From contig NZ_CAMFIA010000008.1 in NCBI RefSeq assembly GCF_945952405.1, positions 62,001 to 126,000 of the forward strand: 64,000 nt of DNA, written 5' to 3'. Positions 16,404 through 24,805 of the stretch are shown here, one piece after another. The notes beneath the pieces were generated by a model. That model had not been told where the DNA came from and did no database searches. It saw only the letters and a list, made by a program, of their open reading frames with translations. A program made the translations under genes and the position numbers. Source of the DNA: an uncultured Stenotrophomonas sp. (GTDB taxonomy: Bacteria; Pseudomonadota; Gammaproteobacteria; Xanthomonadales; Xanthomonadaceae). Numbering within the stretch: the first letter of the stretch is position 1; each line of letters begins with the position of its first letter.

Positions 16404-18248
16404 CTACTGCGTGCGCGTGGCCTGCCCGGCCTCGATCTGTGCGTGCAGCGCCTGCAGCCGCGCGGCCGTCTGCCGGAACACCTGCAGGTCGGCGTCAACC
16501 AGCGCTGGCCAATCCGCAGCATGGCCCAGCAGCTGCGCCACCTGCTCCTGCGGCGCGCGGTCGAAGCCTTCGCCCAGCACGCCGAGATAGCGCTGGCGGA
16601 AGCCCTCCGGGTCACGTTGGTCCTGCGCGTACAGCTGCACCGCCAGCAACCCCGCATACAGGTAGTTCACCAGGTAGTTCGGGTCTTCATACATCAGGCG
16701 CTTGTTGATCCAGGTCGCGCGCAGCTGCGGATAGCGCTCTGGTTGCTGGCCGAAGCGTGCCAGCACCTGGCCGGTCAACGTGTCCAGATCATCGGCGGTG
16801 CCCAGCGTGCCTGCCGCCACGCCACGATAGATCGACTGCTCCAGCTGAGCCTCTTCGGACGAGGTGAACAGCTGCAGCACCATGTCGTCCAGCAGCGACT
16901 TCAGGTAATAGGCCTTGGCGCGCGGGTCCTGTGCCTGCCGGTACAGCTGGTCGCGGAAGTGCAGTTCGTTGTAGATGGCGAACGCCTCGGTCAGCCATTT
17001 GCTGCCGTTGCGCTGCAGCGGCGACGCATGGTCGCGCTGCATCCACTCGCTGTGCAGCGCATGCCCGGCTTCATGCGCGATCTCCACGTCGCTTTCCAGA
17101 TCGCCCCTGCGTACGCCGACGAACAGCATGGCCGGGCTGCCGGGAGCGCTCACCGAGAATGCATCCTGGCTGCGGTCGCCGCGTTCACTGGCCAGGTCCA
17201 TACGCTGGTTGGCCGGATCGAGCAGCGCGTGCAGCTCGGTGACGTAGGCCGGCCCCAGGTGCTGCATGGCGTCGGCAGCGGTGTCGCGCAGCTGCGCCAG
17301 GGTCAGCACCGGTGGCGTGAATCCCGCGTCCGGTACGGTGGTATCCCAGAGCTGCGGCGCATCGATGCCGGAACGCGCGGCGTGGCGCAGCAGCATGTCC
17401 TGGTACGCGCGGCGATCGCCCGCGTGGTGTTCGATCGCCACCAGCGTGGCATCCACCGCCGCGGCATCCAGGCCCATGCGCTGGTAGCCACGCGCCGGGG
17501 CCGAGCCATCGCCCTGCAGGCGTGCGCTGGCGTCGTTCACCTGTACCAGCCCCAGCAGCACCGTGGCCATCGGCTCACGCCGCGACTGCAGCCCCTGCCA
17601 GTACCCTTTCCAGCCCGCCTCGCGCAGCGCACGGTCCGACTGCCGGGCCAATGCCTGCTTGTCGCGTCCGGTATCCCAGTGCCGGCCATCGCGTTCGATC
17701 TGCGGGTAGTCGGCACTGCGCAGGATCTGCCCGCGCAGGCGCCCGAAGCTGTCCAGCGCCGGATCCGCCAGGGCCTCCACGGCCTCATCCAGCGTGGCGT
17801 TGGCCGGCGTGGCCGCCTCCTTCAGCGCACGCGCGCGCAGGAAGGCATACGGCGCTGCCCACGCCGCATCTGCGGGAGACTCGCGCAGCGCCGCACGACC
17901 GCTGCGCGCGATGCGGCTGCACAGCCCCGCCGTCTGCTCCAGTGCCTGTGCCGGGCGGTGGTCGCGCGCGTTGCGCGCCGACTGCAGGTGCAGATAGGCG
18001 AGATGGCGCAGGCACTGCGACTCCAGTGCCTCGGCCTGCTGGAAGCGTTCCGCAGGATCGACGGCGGAGGCCTGCTGCAGGGCCTCCACGCGCTGGCCCA
18101 GTGCATCACGCGCGCTCTGCTCGGCCGCCGCAGTGGCGAAGTAGGCGCGATCGTTGGCCTGCAGCGACTGCGCCTGCAGGCCGGTGAACGGCATCATCGC
18201 CAGCACTACGGCAACGACGGGGGTGGTGCGCATCCTGCGAGCCTGCAT
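16404..18248 (-). CDS. Exported M3-family oligoendopeptidase
   Basis: A 614-residue protein with an N-terminal signal (residues 6-27, ending LQAQS). It carries the zinc motif HEAGH (His392-His396) in EIAHEAGHALHSEWM, and the third ligand is likely a Glu in the helix LTEAFAIYNELHF. The long helical N-terminal half and the position of the motif fit PepF/M3 oligopeptidases, which cut short peptides within a closed cavity. GGGAG lies 8 nt before the chosen ATG. A signal peptide is uncommon for PepF but seen in Xanthomonadaceae homologues. Confidence 0.88.
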   Translation of the reverse strand: MQARRMRTTPVVAVVLAMMPFTGLQAQSLQANDRAYFATAAAEQSARDALGQRVEALQQASAVDPAERFQQAEALESQCLRHLAYLHLQSARNARDHRPAQALEQTAGLCSRIARSGRAALRESPADAAWAAPYAFLRARALKEAATPANATLDEAVEALADPALDSFGRLRGQILRSADYPQIERDGRHWDTGRDKQALARQSDRALREAGWKGYWQGLQSRREPMATVLLGLVQVNDASARLQGDGSAPARGYQRMGLDAAAVDATLVAIEHHAGDRRAYQDMLLRHAARSGIDAPQLWDTTVPDAGFTPPVLTLAQLRDTAADAMQHLGPAYVTELHALLDPANQRMDLASERGDRSQDAFSVSAPGSPAMLFVGVRRGDLESDVEIAHEAGHALHSEWMQRDHASPLQRNGSKWLTEAFAIYNELHFRDQLYRQAQDPRAKAYYLKSLLDDMVLQLFTSSEEAQLEQSIYRGVAAGTLGTADDLDTLTGQVLARFGQQPERYPQLRATWINKRLMYEDPNYLVNYLYAGLLAVQLYAQDQRDPEGFRQRYLGVLGEGFDRAPQEQVAQLLGHAADWPALVDADLQVFRQTAARLQALHAQIEAGQATRTQ

Positions 18249-18320
18249 CGGCGTCTCCCTGCCTGGACCAGGCCTCGAGCCTAGCAGCCGCAGCCCGCCA
18301 TGACTGTGCCGGATGCGGCC

Positions 18321-18845
18321 TCAGATCGACTCATCCTCGCGCTTGACCAGCGTCCAGCAGGGGGTCTGCGCGAACGTGTAGGTCTGCTGGTCGCTGCTGT
18401 CCGGCGTGCGCACCTGTACCTGCCGCTGCCCCTCCGCCGTAGAGCTGACCTGCATCTCACGGCCCTGCCCGGCCAGGGCGGCCGGATCGGGCATCACCGG
18501 CCACTCGACATCGGCCAGCGCCAGGCGGCTTTCCACCTTGCGCGGTTCCGGCTCGGCCTCTGCATCGATGTAGCTGTCCAGCAACGGATCGGCAGTGGCC
18601 TGTTCCTGCAGCGTGATCTCGTTGCCGAAGTGGCTCAGGAACGTGTCGAAACCCGGGTAGCGGCATTCGCTGCGGCCCGCTGCTGGCGTCGGCCCGGCCG
18701 CGGTCGGCGGCGCTGCCAGTGCCGTCTGTGCCGGCACGGCGGGCGCGACCTTGGCTGCGGGCGCGGCCTGCGGCGCAGGCCTGCAGGCAGCCAGGGCCAG
18801 AACCAGGGCCAGCATCAGCACGGCAGCAGAACGGTATCGACGCAT
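18321..18845 (-). CDS. Small lipoprotein, function unknown
   Basis: A 174-residue protein with lipobox LAAC (Cys21) followed by an Ala/Pro-rich linker (residues 22-57) and a compact domain with two cysteines (SECRYPGFDTFLSHFG, AQTPCWTLVKRED) that could form a disulfide. I chose the ATG at 18845 (MRRYRSAAVL) rather than the upstream one because it places the signal at the N-terminus. I do not recognise the family. It is divergent from the YiiX-like gene with about 75 bp between them. Confidence 0.75.
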   Translation of the reverse strand: MRRYRSAAVLMLALVLALAACRPAPQAAPAAKVAPAVPAQTALAAPPTAAGPTPAAGRSECRYPGFDTFLSHFGNEITLQEQATADPLLDSYIDAEAEPEPRKVESRLALADVEWPVMPDPAALAGQGREMQVSSTAEGQRQVQVRTPDSSDQQTYTFAQTPCWTLVKREDESI

Positions 18846-18919
18846 GGGCTCATCCTGAATCCGGTTCGTTCGCCCCATGCTACCGCGCCGCCTACACTTC
18901 CCGCATTCCGCCTGCCGAG

Positions 18920-19552
18920 ATGCCCATGCGCCGCCTGCTGCTCCTGTTCGCCCTGCTGCTGCCAGCCCTGTCGCCCGCGATGGCGAAGGGCGTCGAAGTC
19001 CGCGAAGGCGACCTGCTGTTCGTCACCGCTGGCCACAGCGGCCTCAGCGCGGCCATCGACGATGCCACTGCCCGGCAGGATTCGCAGAGCTTCGACCATG
19101 TCGCCCTGCTCGCCTCCGCGGCGGAGGGCTGGCAGGTTCTGCATGCGGACGAGAAAGGCTCGCGCCAGCAGTCACTGGCCGCGTTCCGCCAGGACGCCCG
19201 GGCCAAGCAGCGGCAGATCGTGGTCTACCGCCTGCGCGCGCCGCAACAGGCAGCGATCAGGGACGCGGTCGCCACCGCGCGTACGATGCTGGGCAAGCCG
19301 TACAACACGTCCTACGTGTTGAACGAGGACAGCTACTACTGCTCGGACTTCATCGAGCGCGCGTTCCGTGCGCACCACGTGTTCGCGCTGCAGCCGATGA
19401 ACTTCCGCAACCCGCAGACCGGGCAGATCGCGCAGCACTGGATCGACCTGTACCGCGGCATGGGCCTGGACGTGCCGCAGGATCAGCCCGGCACCAATCC
19501 GAACGACATGTCGGCCGCGCCGGTCCTGCAGCGTATCGGCGTACTGGAATAA
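18920..19552 (+). CDS. YiiX/YebB-like permuted papain-fold peptidase, exported
   Basis: A 210-residue protein with a Sec signal (LLLLFALLLPALSPAMAKG). The core shows the permuted NlpC/P60-type order: GDLLFVTAGHSGLSAAI, then SFDHVALL (catalytic His) and later YYCSDFIERAF (catalytic Cys). LGKPYNTSYVLNEDSYYCSD is typical of the YiiX group, whose members act on peptide or lipid-linked amides. The start is MPMRR at 18920; the next ATG, two codons on, is equally possible. A hairpin at 19557-19577 ends the unit. Confidence 0.85.
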   Translation: MPMRRLLLLFALLLPALSPAMAKGVEVREGDLLFVTAGHSGLSAAIDDATARQDSQSFDHVALLASAAEGWQVLHADEKGSRQQSLAAFRQDARAKQRQIVVYRLRAPQQAAIRDAVATARTMLGKPYNTSYVLNEDSYYCSDFIERAFRAHHVFALQPMNFRNPQTGQIAQHWIDLYRGMGLDVPQDQPGTNPNDMSAAPVLQRIGVLE

Positions 19553-19556
19553 GCGA

Positions 19557-19577
19557 AGCCCCGCACAAGGCGGGGCT
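19557..19577 (+). terminator. Hairpin terminator AGCCCCGC-acaag-GCGGGGCT
   Basis: A perfect 8-bp stem starting 5 nt after the stop of the YiiX-like gene. It lies between convergent genes and could serve the Gln-rich gene as well. There is no strong T-run. Confidence 0.65.
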
Positions 19578-19606
19578 CCTCCGGTCACACCGCGTGCGCG
19601 GCGCGA

Positions 19607-19771
19607 TCATTCTTCTTCGTCGTGGCCGCCCTGCTGCTGGTTGCGCTTGTCGCGCTGCTGCTGGTCCTGCTGCTGTTGCTGCTGCTGATCACGGCCGCGT
19701 CCCTGCTGCGGATCCTGCTGGTTCTGCTGGCCCGGCTGCTTCTGGTTCGGGTTCTGGTTCTGCTGTGCCAT
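19607..19771 (-). CDS. 54-residue Gln/Asn/Arg-rich small protein
   Basis: The minus strand encodes 54 residues: MAQQNQNPNQKQPGQQ near the start, then a run of seven Gln after GRGRDQ, then QQQRDKRNQQQGG and an acidic end HDEEE. About 24 of 54 residues are Gln. There is no signal, helix motif or cysteine, so it should be disordered and soluble. GGAG lies 9 nt before the ATG (GGAGAATCGGAC). The opposite frame is an artefact of the same CAG/CTG repeats. Its function is unknown; the composition recalls small stress-induced hydrophilic proteins. The 270 bp upstream to AtoE holds no other gene. Confidence 0.72.
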   Translation of the reverse strand: MAQQNQNPNQKQPGQQNQQDPQQGRGRDQQQQQQQDQQQRDKRNQQQGGHDEEE

Positions 19772-20044
19772 GTCCGATTCTCCAACGCCACGCGCGGAAT
19801 GCGGTGGACGGGGCCATCGTCTGCAGCGATTGGTTAATCGCGCGTTCGCGGGCGGCTACATCCATGTGTACGCGCGTGAATGAACGCGCGAAGGCCCTTG
19901 TCGCACAAGCCCCTGAAGGATTCATGCGGGTTCTTCATGTACTCATTCCAGCACGGGCAACGCTCGCATTCATGGCATTCACCACAGCGAACGCGCGCGA
20001 AACGAGGCTGGCCTCCGGAGCATGCCGCGAGGCCGGCGCTGCCC

Positions 20045-21469
20045 TCAGGGCATCACCGGCGGCACATAGGCCAGGGTCAAGCCCAGCAGCCACAGCAGGC
20101 CCAGCACCAGCGGGATGTGCACCAGCAGCTGGATGAAGGTGAAGCCCACGATGTCGCGCGCCTTCAGGCCCAGCACGCCCAGCAGCGGCAACATCCAGAA
20201 CGGATTGATCAGGTTCGGCAGTGCCTCGGCCGCGTTGTAGACCTGCACCGCCCAGCCCAGATGCGCCTTCAGCTCGTTGGCGGCCTGCATCACGTACGGT
20301 GCCTCGATGATCCACTTGCCACCACCGGAGGGCACGAAGAAGCCCAGCACCGCCGAATACACGCCCATCACCAGTGCGAAGCTGTCGGTACTGGCCACGT
20401 GCACGAACAGGCTCGACAGCCGATGCGCCAGTGTCTGCCCATCGCCACCGGCGGCATGGGTGAGGATCATCGCGATGCCACCGTACAGCGGGAACTGGAT
20501 CAGCACGCCGGTGGTGCTCGGCACCGCCTTGGCCACCGCGTTGAGGAAGCTGCGCGGGCGCCAGTGCAGCAGCAGGCCCAGCGAGATGAACAGGAAGTTG
20601 TAGGTGTTGAGGTTGGCGATGGCGGTAACCACCGGCTTGTTGGCGAACTCGTTGAACAACCAGCCGAATGCCAGCAACGAGAGCAACACGGTCAGCAGCG
20701 GGCTGTATTCCAGCCATTCGCCCGGACGCGTACGTCGCTGCAGCGGTTCCGGCTCGGCCTGCGCGGCACCGGGGAAGTCCTCGGCGGTCCGGGCGCTGCC
20801 GGCCGCCGGTGCGGTCAGCCAGGCAATCAGCAGCGAGACCAGGATCAGCACCGCGGTCAGCGCGATCGACTGCCACAGGAAAATGGTTTCGGTGAACGGC
20901 AGGACGCCGGTGATCTCGACCAGGCCCGGCGGCATGCTGGCCGGGTTGGCCTGCAGCTGTGCGGCCGAGGAACTCAGCCCCATCGCCCACACCGCCCCCA
21001 GCCCCAGGTAGGCCGAGGCGCCGGCGGCGCGGTAGTCCATGCGCAGTTCGGTGCGGCGCGCCAGCGCGCGAACCAACAGGCCGCCGAACACCAGCGAGAA
21101 GCCCCAGCTCAGCAGCGAGGCCAGCATGCTGACCAGGCCCACGTACACCACCGCGCCACGACCGGTACGCGGCACCCGCGCGAGGAAGTCGATGAAGCGC
21201 GCAACCACCGGTGCGGTCGCCACGGCGTAGCCGCCGATGACCACGAAGGCCATCTGCATGGTGAACGGAATCAGGCTCCAGAAGCCGTCACCGAAGGCAC
21301 TGGCAGTGGCCTGCGGGGTGGCGCCGAACCCCATCGAGGCCAACGCGACGATGACCACGCCCAGCACCGCGAACACGTAGGCGTCGGGGAACCACTTTTC
21401 CGCCCAGGCGGCCGAGCGCAGCGCAGCGCGCGCCATCCAGCCGTCCTGTACTGCTGCCGTCGAGGCCAT
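20045..21469 (-). CDS. Short-chain fatty acid transporter, AtoE family
   Basis: A 474-residue protein with about 11-12 hydrophobic helices. Family signatures are KWFPDAYVFAVLGVVIV, IPFTMQMAFVVIGGYAVA, FVPSGGGKWIIEAPYVMQAA and ALPNLINPFWMLPLLGVLGL, which match E. coli AtoE, a carrier for short-chain fatty acids such as acetoacetate or butyrate. No ato degradation genes lie beside it. A GTAG palindrome pair (21555-21623) separates it from ubiA. Confidence 0.9.
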   Translation of the reverse strand: MASTAAVQDGWMARAALRSAAWAEKWFPDAYVFAVLGVVIVALASMGFGATPQATASAFGDGFWSLIPFTMQMAFVVIGGYAVATAPVVARFIDFLARVPRTGRGAVVYVGLVSMLASLLSWGFSLVFGGLLVRALARRTELRMDYRAAGASAYLGLGAVWAMGLSSSAAQLQANPASMPPGLVEITGVLPFTETIFLWQSIALTAVLILVSLLIAWLTAPAAGSARTAEDFPGAAQAEPEPLQRRTRPGEWLEYSPLLTVLLSLLAFGWLFNEFANKPVVTAIANLNTYNFLFISLGLLLHWRPRSFLNAVAKAVPSTTGVLIQFPLYGGIAMILTHAAGGDGQTLAHRLSSLFVHVASTDSFALVMGVYSAVLGFFVPSGGGKWIIEAPYVMQAANELKAHLGWAVQVYNAAEALPNLINPFWMLPLLGVLGLKARDIVGFTFIQLLVHIPLVLGLLWLLGLTLAYVPPVMP

Positions 21470-21554
21470 CGCCTACCCTCCCAGGTTCGATCACTCGATT
21501 CTGGGCGGTGCGATGCAGGCTGTCAGCCACCTATTGGTCGTAGGTGGCAGGGTG

Positions 21555-21623
21555 GTAGTGCCGGCCGCTGGCCGGCAACCTCGGTACCGCATACGGGTGC
21601 AGCCGGCCAGCGGCCGGCTCTAC
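21555..21623. repeat. Paired SMAG-type palindromes, head-to-head
   Basis: 21555-21577 is GTAG plus TGCCGGCC-gct-GGCCGGCA; 21601-21623 is the inverted partner AGCCGGCC-agc-GGCCGGCT ending in CTAC. The two can pair into one long hairpin. It sits between ubiA and atoE. Confidence 0.75.
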
Positions 21624-21636
21624 CCATCTCGTGTGC

Positions 21637-22530
21637 TCAGCGCAGCGCCAGATCCACGGCAATGCCGGCGAACAAGGCGGCACCCACCCAGTTGTTGTGC
21701 AGGAACGCCCGGAAGCACGGCCCGCGCTCGCGGTTGCGGCAGATCCAGAACTCGTACACCACCAGCGCCGTGGCCACAGCCACGCCTGCCAGGTAGTAGC
21801 CGCCCAGGCCGCCGCGCACGCCGACCAGCGCCATGGTGGCCAGGAACAGTGCGTACAGCACGCCCTGGATGACCAGGTCGAGATCACCGAACAGGATCGC
21901 AGTGGAGTGCGAGCCCATCTTCAGGTCGTCCTCGCGGTCCACCATGGCATACCAGGTGTCATAGGCGGTGGACCACAGGATGTTGCCGGCGTACAGCAGC
22001 CAGCCCAGCATCGGCACTTCACCCTGCACGGCGGCGAACGCCATCGGGATGCCCCAGCCGAACGACATGCCCAGGTAGACCTGCGGCAGATGCGTGTAGC
22101 GCTTCAGATAGGGATAGCTGGCGGCAAGGAACACACCGATGAAGCTCAGGCCGATGGTCAACCCGTTCAGGGTCAGCACCAGGCCGAACGCCACCAGCAT
22201 CAGCACCGCGAACAGCGCCAGCGCGGCGCGGCCACTGATCGCGCCGGTGGCCAGCGGGCGCGTCCTGGTCCGCTCCACGTGCGGATCGAGCCAGCGGTCG
22301 GCATAGTCGTTGATGACGCAACCGGCCGAGCGGGTCAGCCACACACCGGCGGTGAACACGAACAGGGTCCACAGCGGCGGCAGGCCGCCGGCGGCCAGCC
22401 ACAACGCCCACCAGGTGGGCCACAGCAGCAGCAGCGTGCCGATCGGGCGATCGGCGCGCATCAGACTCCAGTAATGCCGCCAACGCGGCGTCGCCGGCGA
22501 CTGCGGCGAAGTGAGGGGGGTATCAGCCAT
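21637..22530 (-). CDS. ubiA: 4-hydroxybenzoate octaprenyltransferase
   Basis: A 297-residue membrane protein with about 8-9 helices. The first aspartate motif is [20 protein letters not shown] and the second is DREDDLKMG, both binding Mg-prenyl diphosphate. The N-terminal [20 protein letters not shown] is diagnostic of UbiA. It attaches the polyprenyl tail to 4-hydroxybenzoate in ubiquinone synthesis, which supplies the cyo oxidase. I start at the ATG at 22530 ([10 protein letters not shown]); the longer open frame runs into the tRNA gene and is not coding. Confidence 0.95.
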   Translation of the reverse strand: MADTPLTSPQSPATPRWRHYWSLMRADRPIGTLLLLWPTWWALWLAAGGLPPLWTLFVFTAGVWLTRSAGCVINDYADRWLDPHVERTRTRPLATGAISGRAALALFAVLMLVAFGLVLTLNGLTIGLSFIGVFLAASYPYLKRYTHLPQVYLGMSFGWGIPMAFAAVQGEVPMLGWLLYAGNILWSTAYDTWYAMVDREDDLKMGSHSTAILFGDLDLVIQGVLYALFLATMALVGVRGGLGGYYLAGVAVATALVVYEFWICRNRERGPCFRAFLHNNWVGAALFAGIAVDLALR

Positions 22531-22680
22531 GGCGATAGGATACTCCTGCCCCTCTGGCAGGGCTTTGCCCGGCGGGGGGAGATTTGTTCGGCGAAACTGG
22601 ATAGAATGCCCATCCCGCACCGCCTCATGGCGCTGCGATGCCCGCCCCGGCACTGGTCGACGGCGTGGCGGTTCTACAAC

Positions 22681-22757
22681 GCGCCCGTAGCTCAGCCGGA
22701 TAGAGTAGTGGCTTCCGAAGCCATTGGTCGGGGGTTCGAATCCCTCCGGGCGCGCCA
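22681..22757 (+). tRNA. tRNA-Arg (anticodon CCG)
   Basis: A 77-nt cloverleaf including an encoded CCA end. The acceptor stem is GCGCCCG/CGGGCGC, the anticodon stem is GTGGC/GCCAT with loop TTCCGAA (anticodon CCG, reading CGG), and the T-loop is GGTTCGAATCC. Both strands of the flanks lack an overlapping gene; ubiA is divergent on the left. Confidence 0.96.
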
Positions 22758-22868
22758 TCTTTCCCTGCCTCGATCATCGTCGCCGACCGCTCCACAGCGT
22801 GCGGAACCGGCTGCTCGGCAGGATGGCCCCCGCTCACATGCAGGTTGGAAAGGCCGCGTCGAACGCCG

Positions 22869-23267
22869 TCATGGGCCGTTCTGGTCCTGGGACGGTGCTT
22901 CCGCATCCCTCATGGATTCCCTGCGCGCATAGCTGCGGTTGGGGTCCCGCGTGGCGCGAACGATCGGGCTGCGCGCGTGCCGGATCGCGCCCAGCATCCA
23001 GCACGGTACCAGCCCCGTCAGCACGATCAGCCCCCGCCATCCCCATGCCCTGGCGGAAACGGCCCAGACCAGTGGCAACGCCAGCAGCAGCGCGAAGACC
23101 TGCGTGCACATCACATAGAGCGTGTACGTGCCCAATCGGGGGTCCGACCGCAGAACAACCCCGCATCCGCAGCAGGCCACCTTGGCCTGCCGCTTCAGTG
23201 CAGACAGGAAGGGAAAGCGCTGCCCGTGGAAGCCGCAGAGCGGACAGGAGAATCCGAGCCAGGGCAT
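22869..23267 (-). CDS. Zinc-ribbon membrane protein, function unknown
   Basis: A 132-residue protein with two Cys pairs at the N-terminus (CPLCGFHGQ and CCGCG, residues about 8-38), forming a likely zinc ribbon, followed by two hydrophobic segments (about 48-70 and 75-95) and a charged tail. AAGGAG lies 9 nt before the ATG. It resembles small DUF983-like proteins only in layout. I do not recognise a function. Confidence 0.72.
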   Translation of the reverse strand: MPWLGFSCPLCGFHGQRFPFLSALKRQAKVACCGCGVVLRSDPRLGTYTLYVMCTQVFALLLALPLVWAVSARAWGWRGLIVLTGLVPCWMLGAIRHARSPIVRATRDPNRSYARRESMRDAEAPSQDQNGP

Positions 23268-23384
23268 CCGCGAACTCCTTCAGCCGTACTGCCAAGGATA
23301 GGGGTGATTGTGCACACGCACCGCGCAGACGACAACGCCGGGCAATGCCCGGCGTTGTCGTCACAGCGTGGAAGGGGGTAAGTC

Positions 23385-24740
23385 TCAGTACTTTCCGTCG
23401 AACGCGAAAATCGGCTTGCGCTGCTTCCACGCGCCTGCGGTGAAGTCCGGGAACTCCAGCGTCTGGAAGCTGTTGGCGATCGACTGCTCGCTCAGCGGCG
23501 TGATCGCGCTCCAGGTCACGGCGTCGTAGATGTCGATCGGCATCGGCGCCTTGGCCTTCAGCGCTTCCACGAAGGCATGGATGACGAACCAGTCCATGCC
23601 GCCGTGGCCTGCGCTGGCCGCGGTCTCCGCATTCTGCTTCCACAGCGGGTGCTCGTACTCGTCCTGGTACTTCTTGAACTCTTCCCACTGGTGCGGCGGG
23701 CTGCGTCCTTCAATGTGGATCGAATGGTTGACGTCCATCCACAGGCCCTTGGTGCCCTGCACGCGGAAGCCCATCGAGTACGGGCGCGGCAACGAGGTGT
23801 CGTGCTGCAGCAGGATGGTCTCGCCGTTCTCGCAGGCCAGGGTGGTGGTGACGATGTCACCCAGCTTGAACTTCACCTTGGTGCTGGGGTGCGTGGTACC
23901 GCCACTCTTGGCCACGGTGTATTCGTGCAGGCCGCGCGCCTTGGTGGCAAAGGCATTGATGTGGGTGAAGCGGTTGCCGCGGTTGATCCCGGTGTACATC
24001 GCGCACGGGCCGATGCCATGGCTGGGATACAGCTCGCCGTTGCGCTCGACCGAATGCTCGGTGCGCCAGCGTGCTTCGCTCCAGCCCTTGGGGCCGAACT
24101 CCACGCCGCTGTCATACGGCTGGTTGGGGTCGCCGGAATTGAACTTCACGCCACGCAGGTCGTGCTGGTAGCCGGCCTGCAGGTGCACCAGTTCGCCGAA
24201 CAGGCCCTGGCGCACCATCTGCAGCGCCGCCATCACGTCGCGGCGGTAGCAGACGTTCTCCAGCAGCATGTACGGGGTGCCGGTGCTCAGCTGGGTCTTC
24301 AGCACATCCCAGTGATCCTGCAGGGTGATGCCAGCCACCACTTCGCAGCCTACGGCTACCCCGGCTTGCATCGCGGCAATCGCCATCGGCGCGTGGTACT
24401 CCCACGGCGTGGCGATGATCACGCCATCGATGCCCTTCTGTTCCAGCAGGCGCTTCCAGGCGTTGCTGTCACGGTCCTGGCCGTAGGTCTTCGGCGCCGG
24501 CTTGCCGGCCTTGCTGATCATCTCCACCGCGCGGCCGAGCATGATCGGCTCGATATCGCACACCGCAACGACCTCGACGTCGTCGCGGCGCACCAGCTCC
24601 TTCAGCAGCACCAGGCCACGCATGCCGGTGCCGATCATGGCCAGGCGCACTTTGCGCCCGCGCGCCCATGCCGGGGTCTGCGGCAGCAGGCTGCTGGCGG
24701 CGACAGCGGCACTGGCCGCGATGAATTCCCTACGCTTCAT
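23385..24740 (-). CDS. GH109-type Gfo/Idh/MocA glycosidase, Tat-exported
   Basis: A 451-residue protein. Residues 1-27 are a twin-arginine signal (MKRREFIAASAAVAASSLLP). A Rossmann domain follows (MIGTGMRGLVLLKEL binding NAD; AVCDIEP; GVIIATPWEYHAPMAIAAMQ) and then the Gfo/Idh/MocA C-terminal domain. LENVCYRRDVMAALQMVRQG and ELYPSHGIGP match GH109 alpha-N-acetylgalactosaminidases, which use NAD in a redox-elimination mechanism and cleave terminal alpha-GalNAc. I start at the ATG at 24740; an ATG at 24749 is possible. It is the last gene of the GH31-TonB-GH109 unit, which fits GalNAc release in the periplasm. Confidence 0.88.
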   Translation of the reverse strand: MKRREFIAASAAVAASSLLPQTPAWARGRKVRLAMIGTGMRGLVLLKELVRRDDVEVVAVCDIEPIMLGRAVEMISKAGKPAPKTYGQDRDSNAWKRLLEQKGIDGVIIATPWEYHAPMAIAAMQAGVAVGCEVVAGITLQDHWDVLKTQLSTGTPYMLLENVCYRRDVMAALQMVRQGLFGELVHLQAGYQHDLRGVKFNSGDPNQPYDSGVEFGPKGWSEARWRTEHSVERNGELYPSHGIGPCAMYTGINRGNRFTHINAFATKARGLHEYTVAKSGGTTHPSTKVKFKLGDIVTTTLACENGETILLQHDTSLPRPYSMGFRVQGTKGLWMDVNHSIHIEGRSPPHQWEEFKKYQDEYEHPLWKQNAETAASAGHGGMDWFVIHAFVEALKAKAPMPIDIYDAVTWSAITPLSEQSIANSFQTLEFPDFTAGAWKQRKPIFAFDGKY

Positions 24741-24805
24741 GGCAAACATCTCTCCTCTTGGCAGCGTGCCGGCCGCAGCCGGCACGCCAGGTCACGCAAA
24801 CGGAA

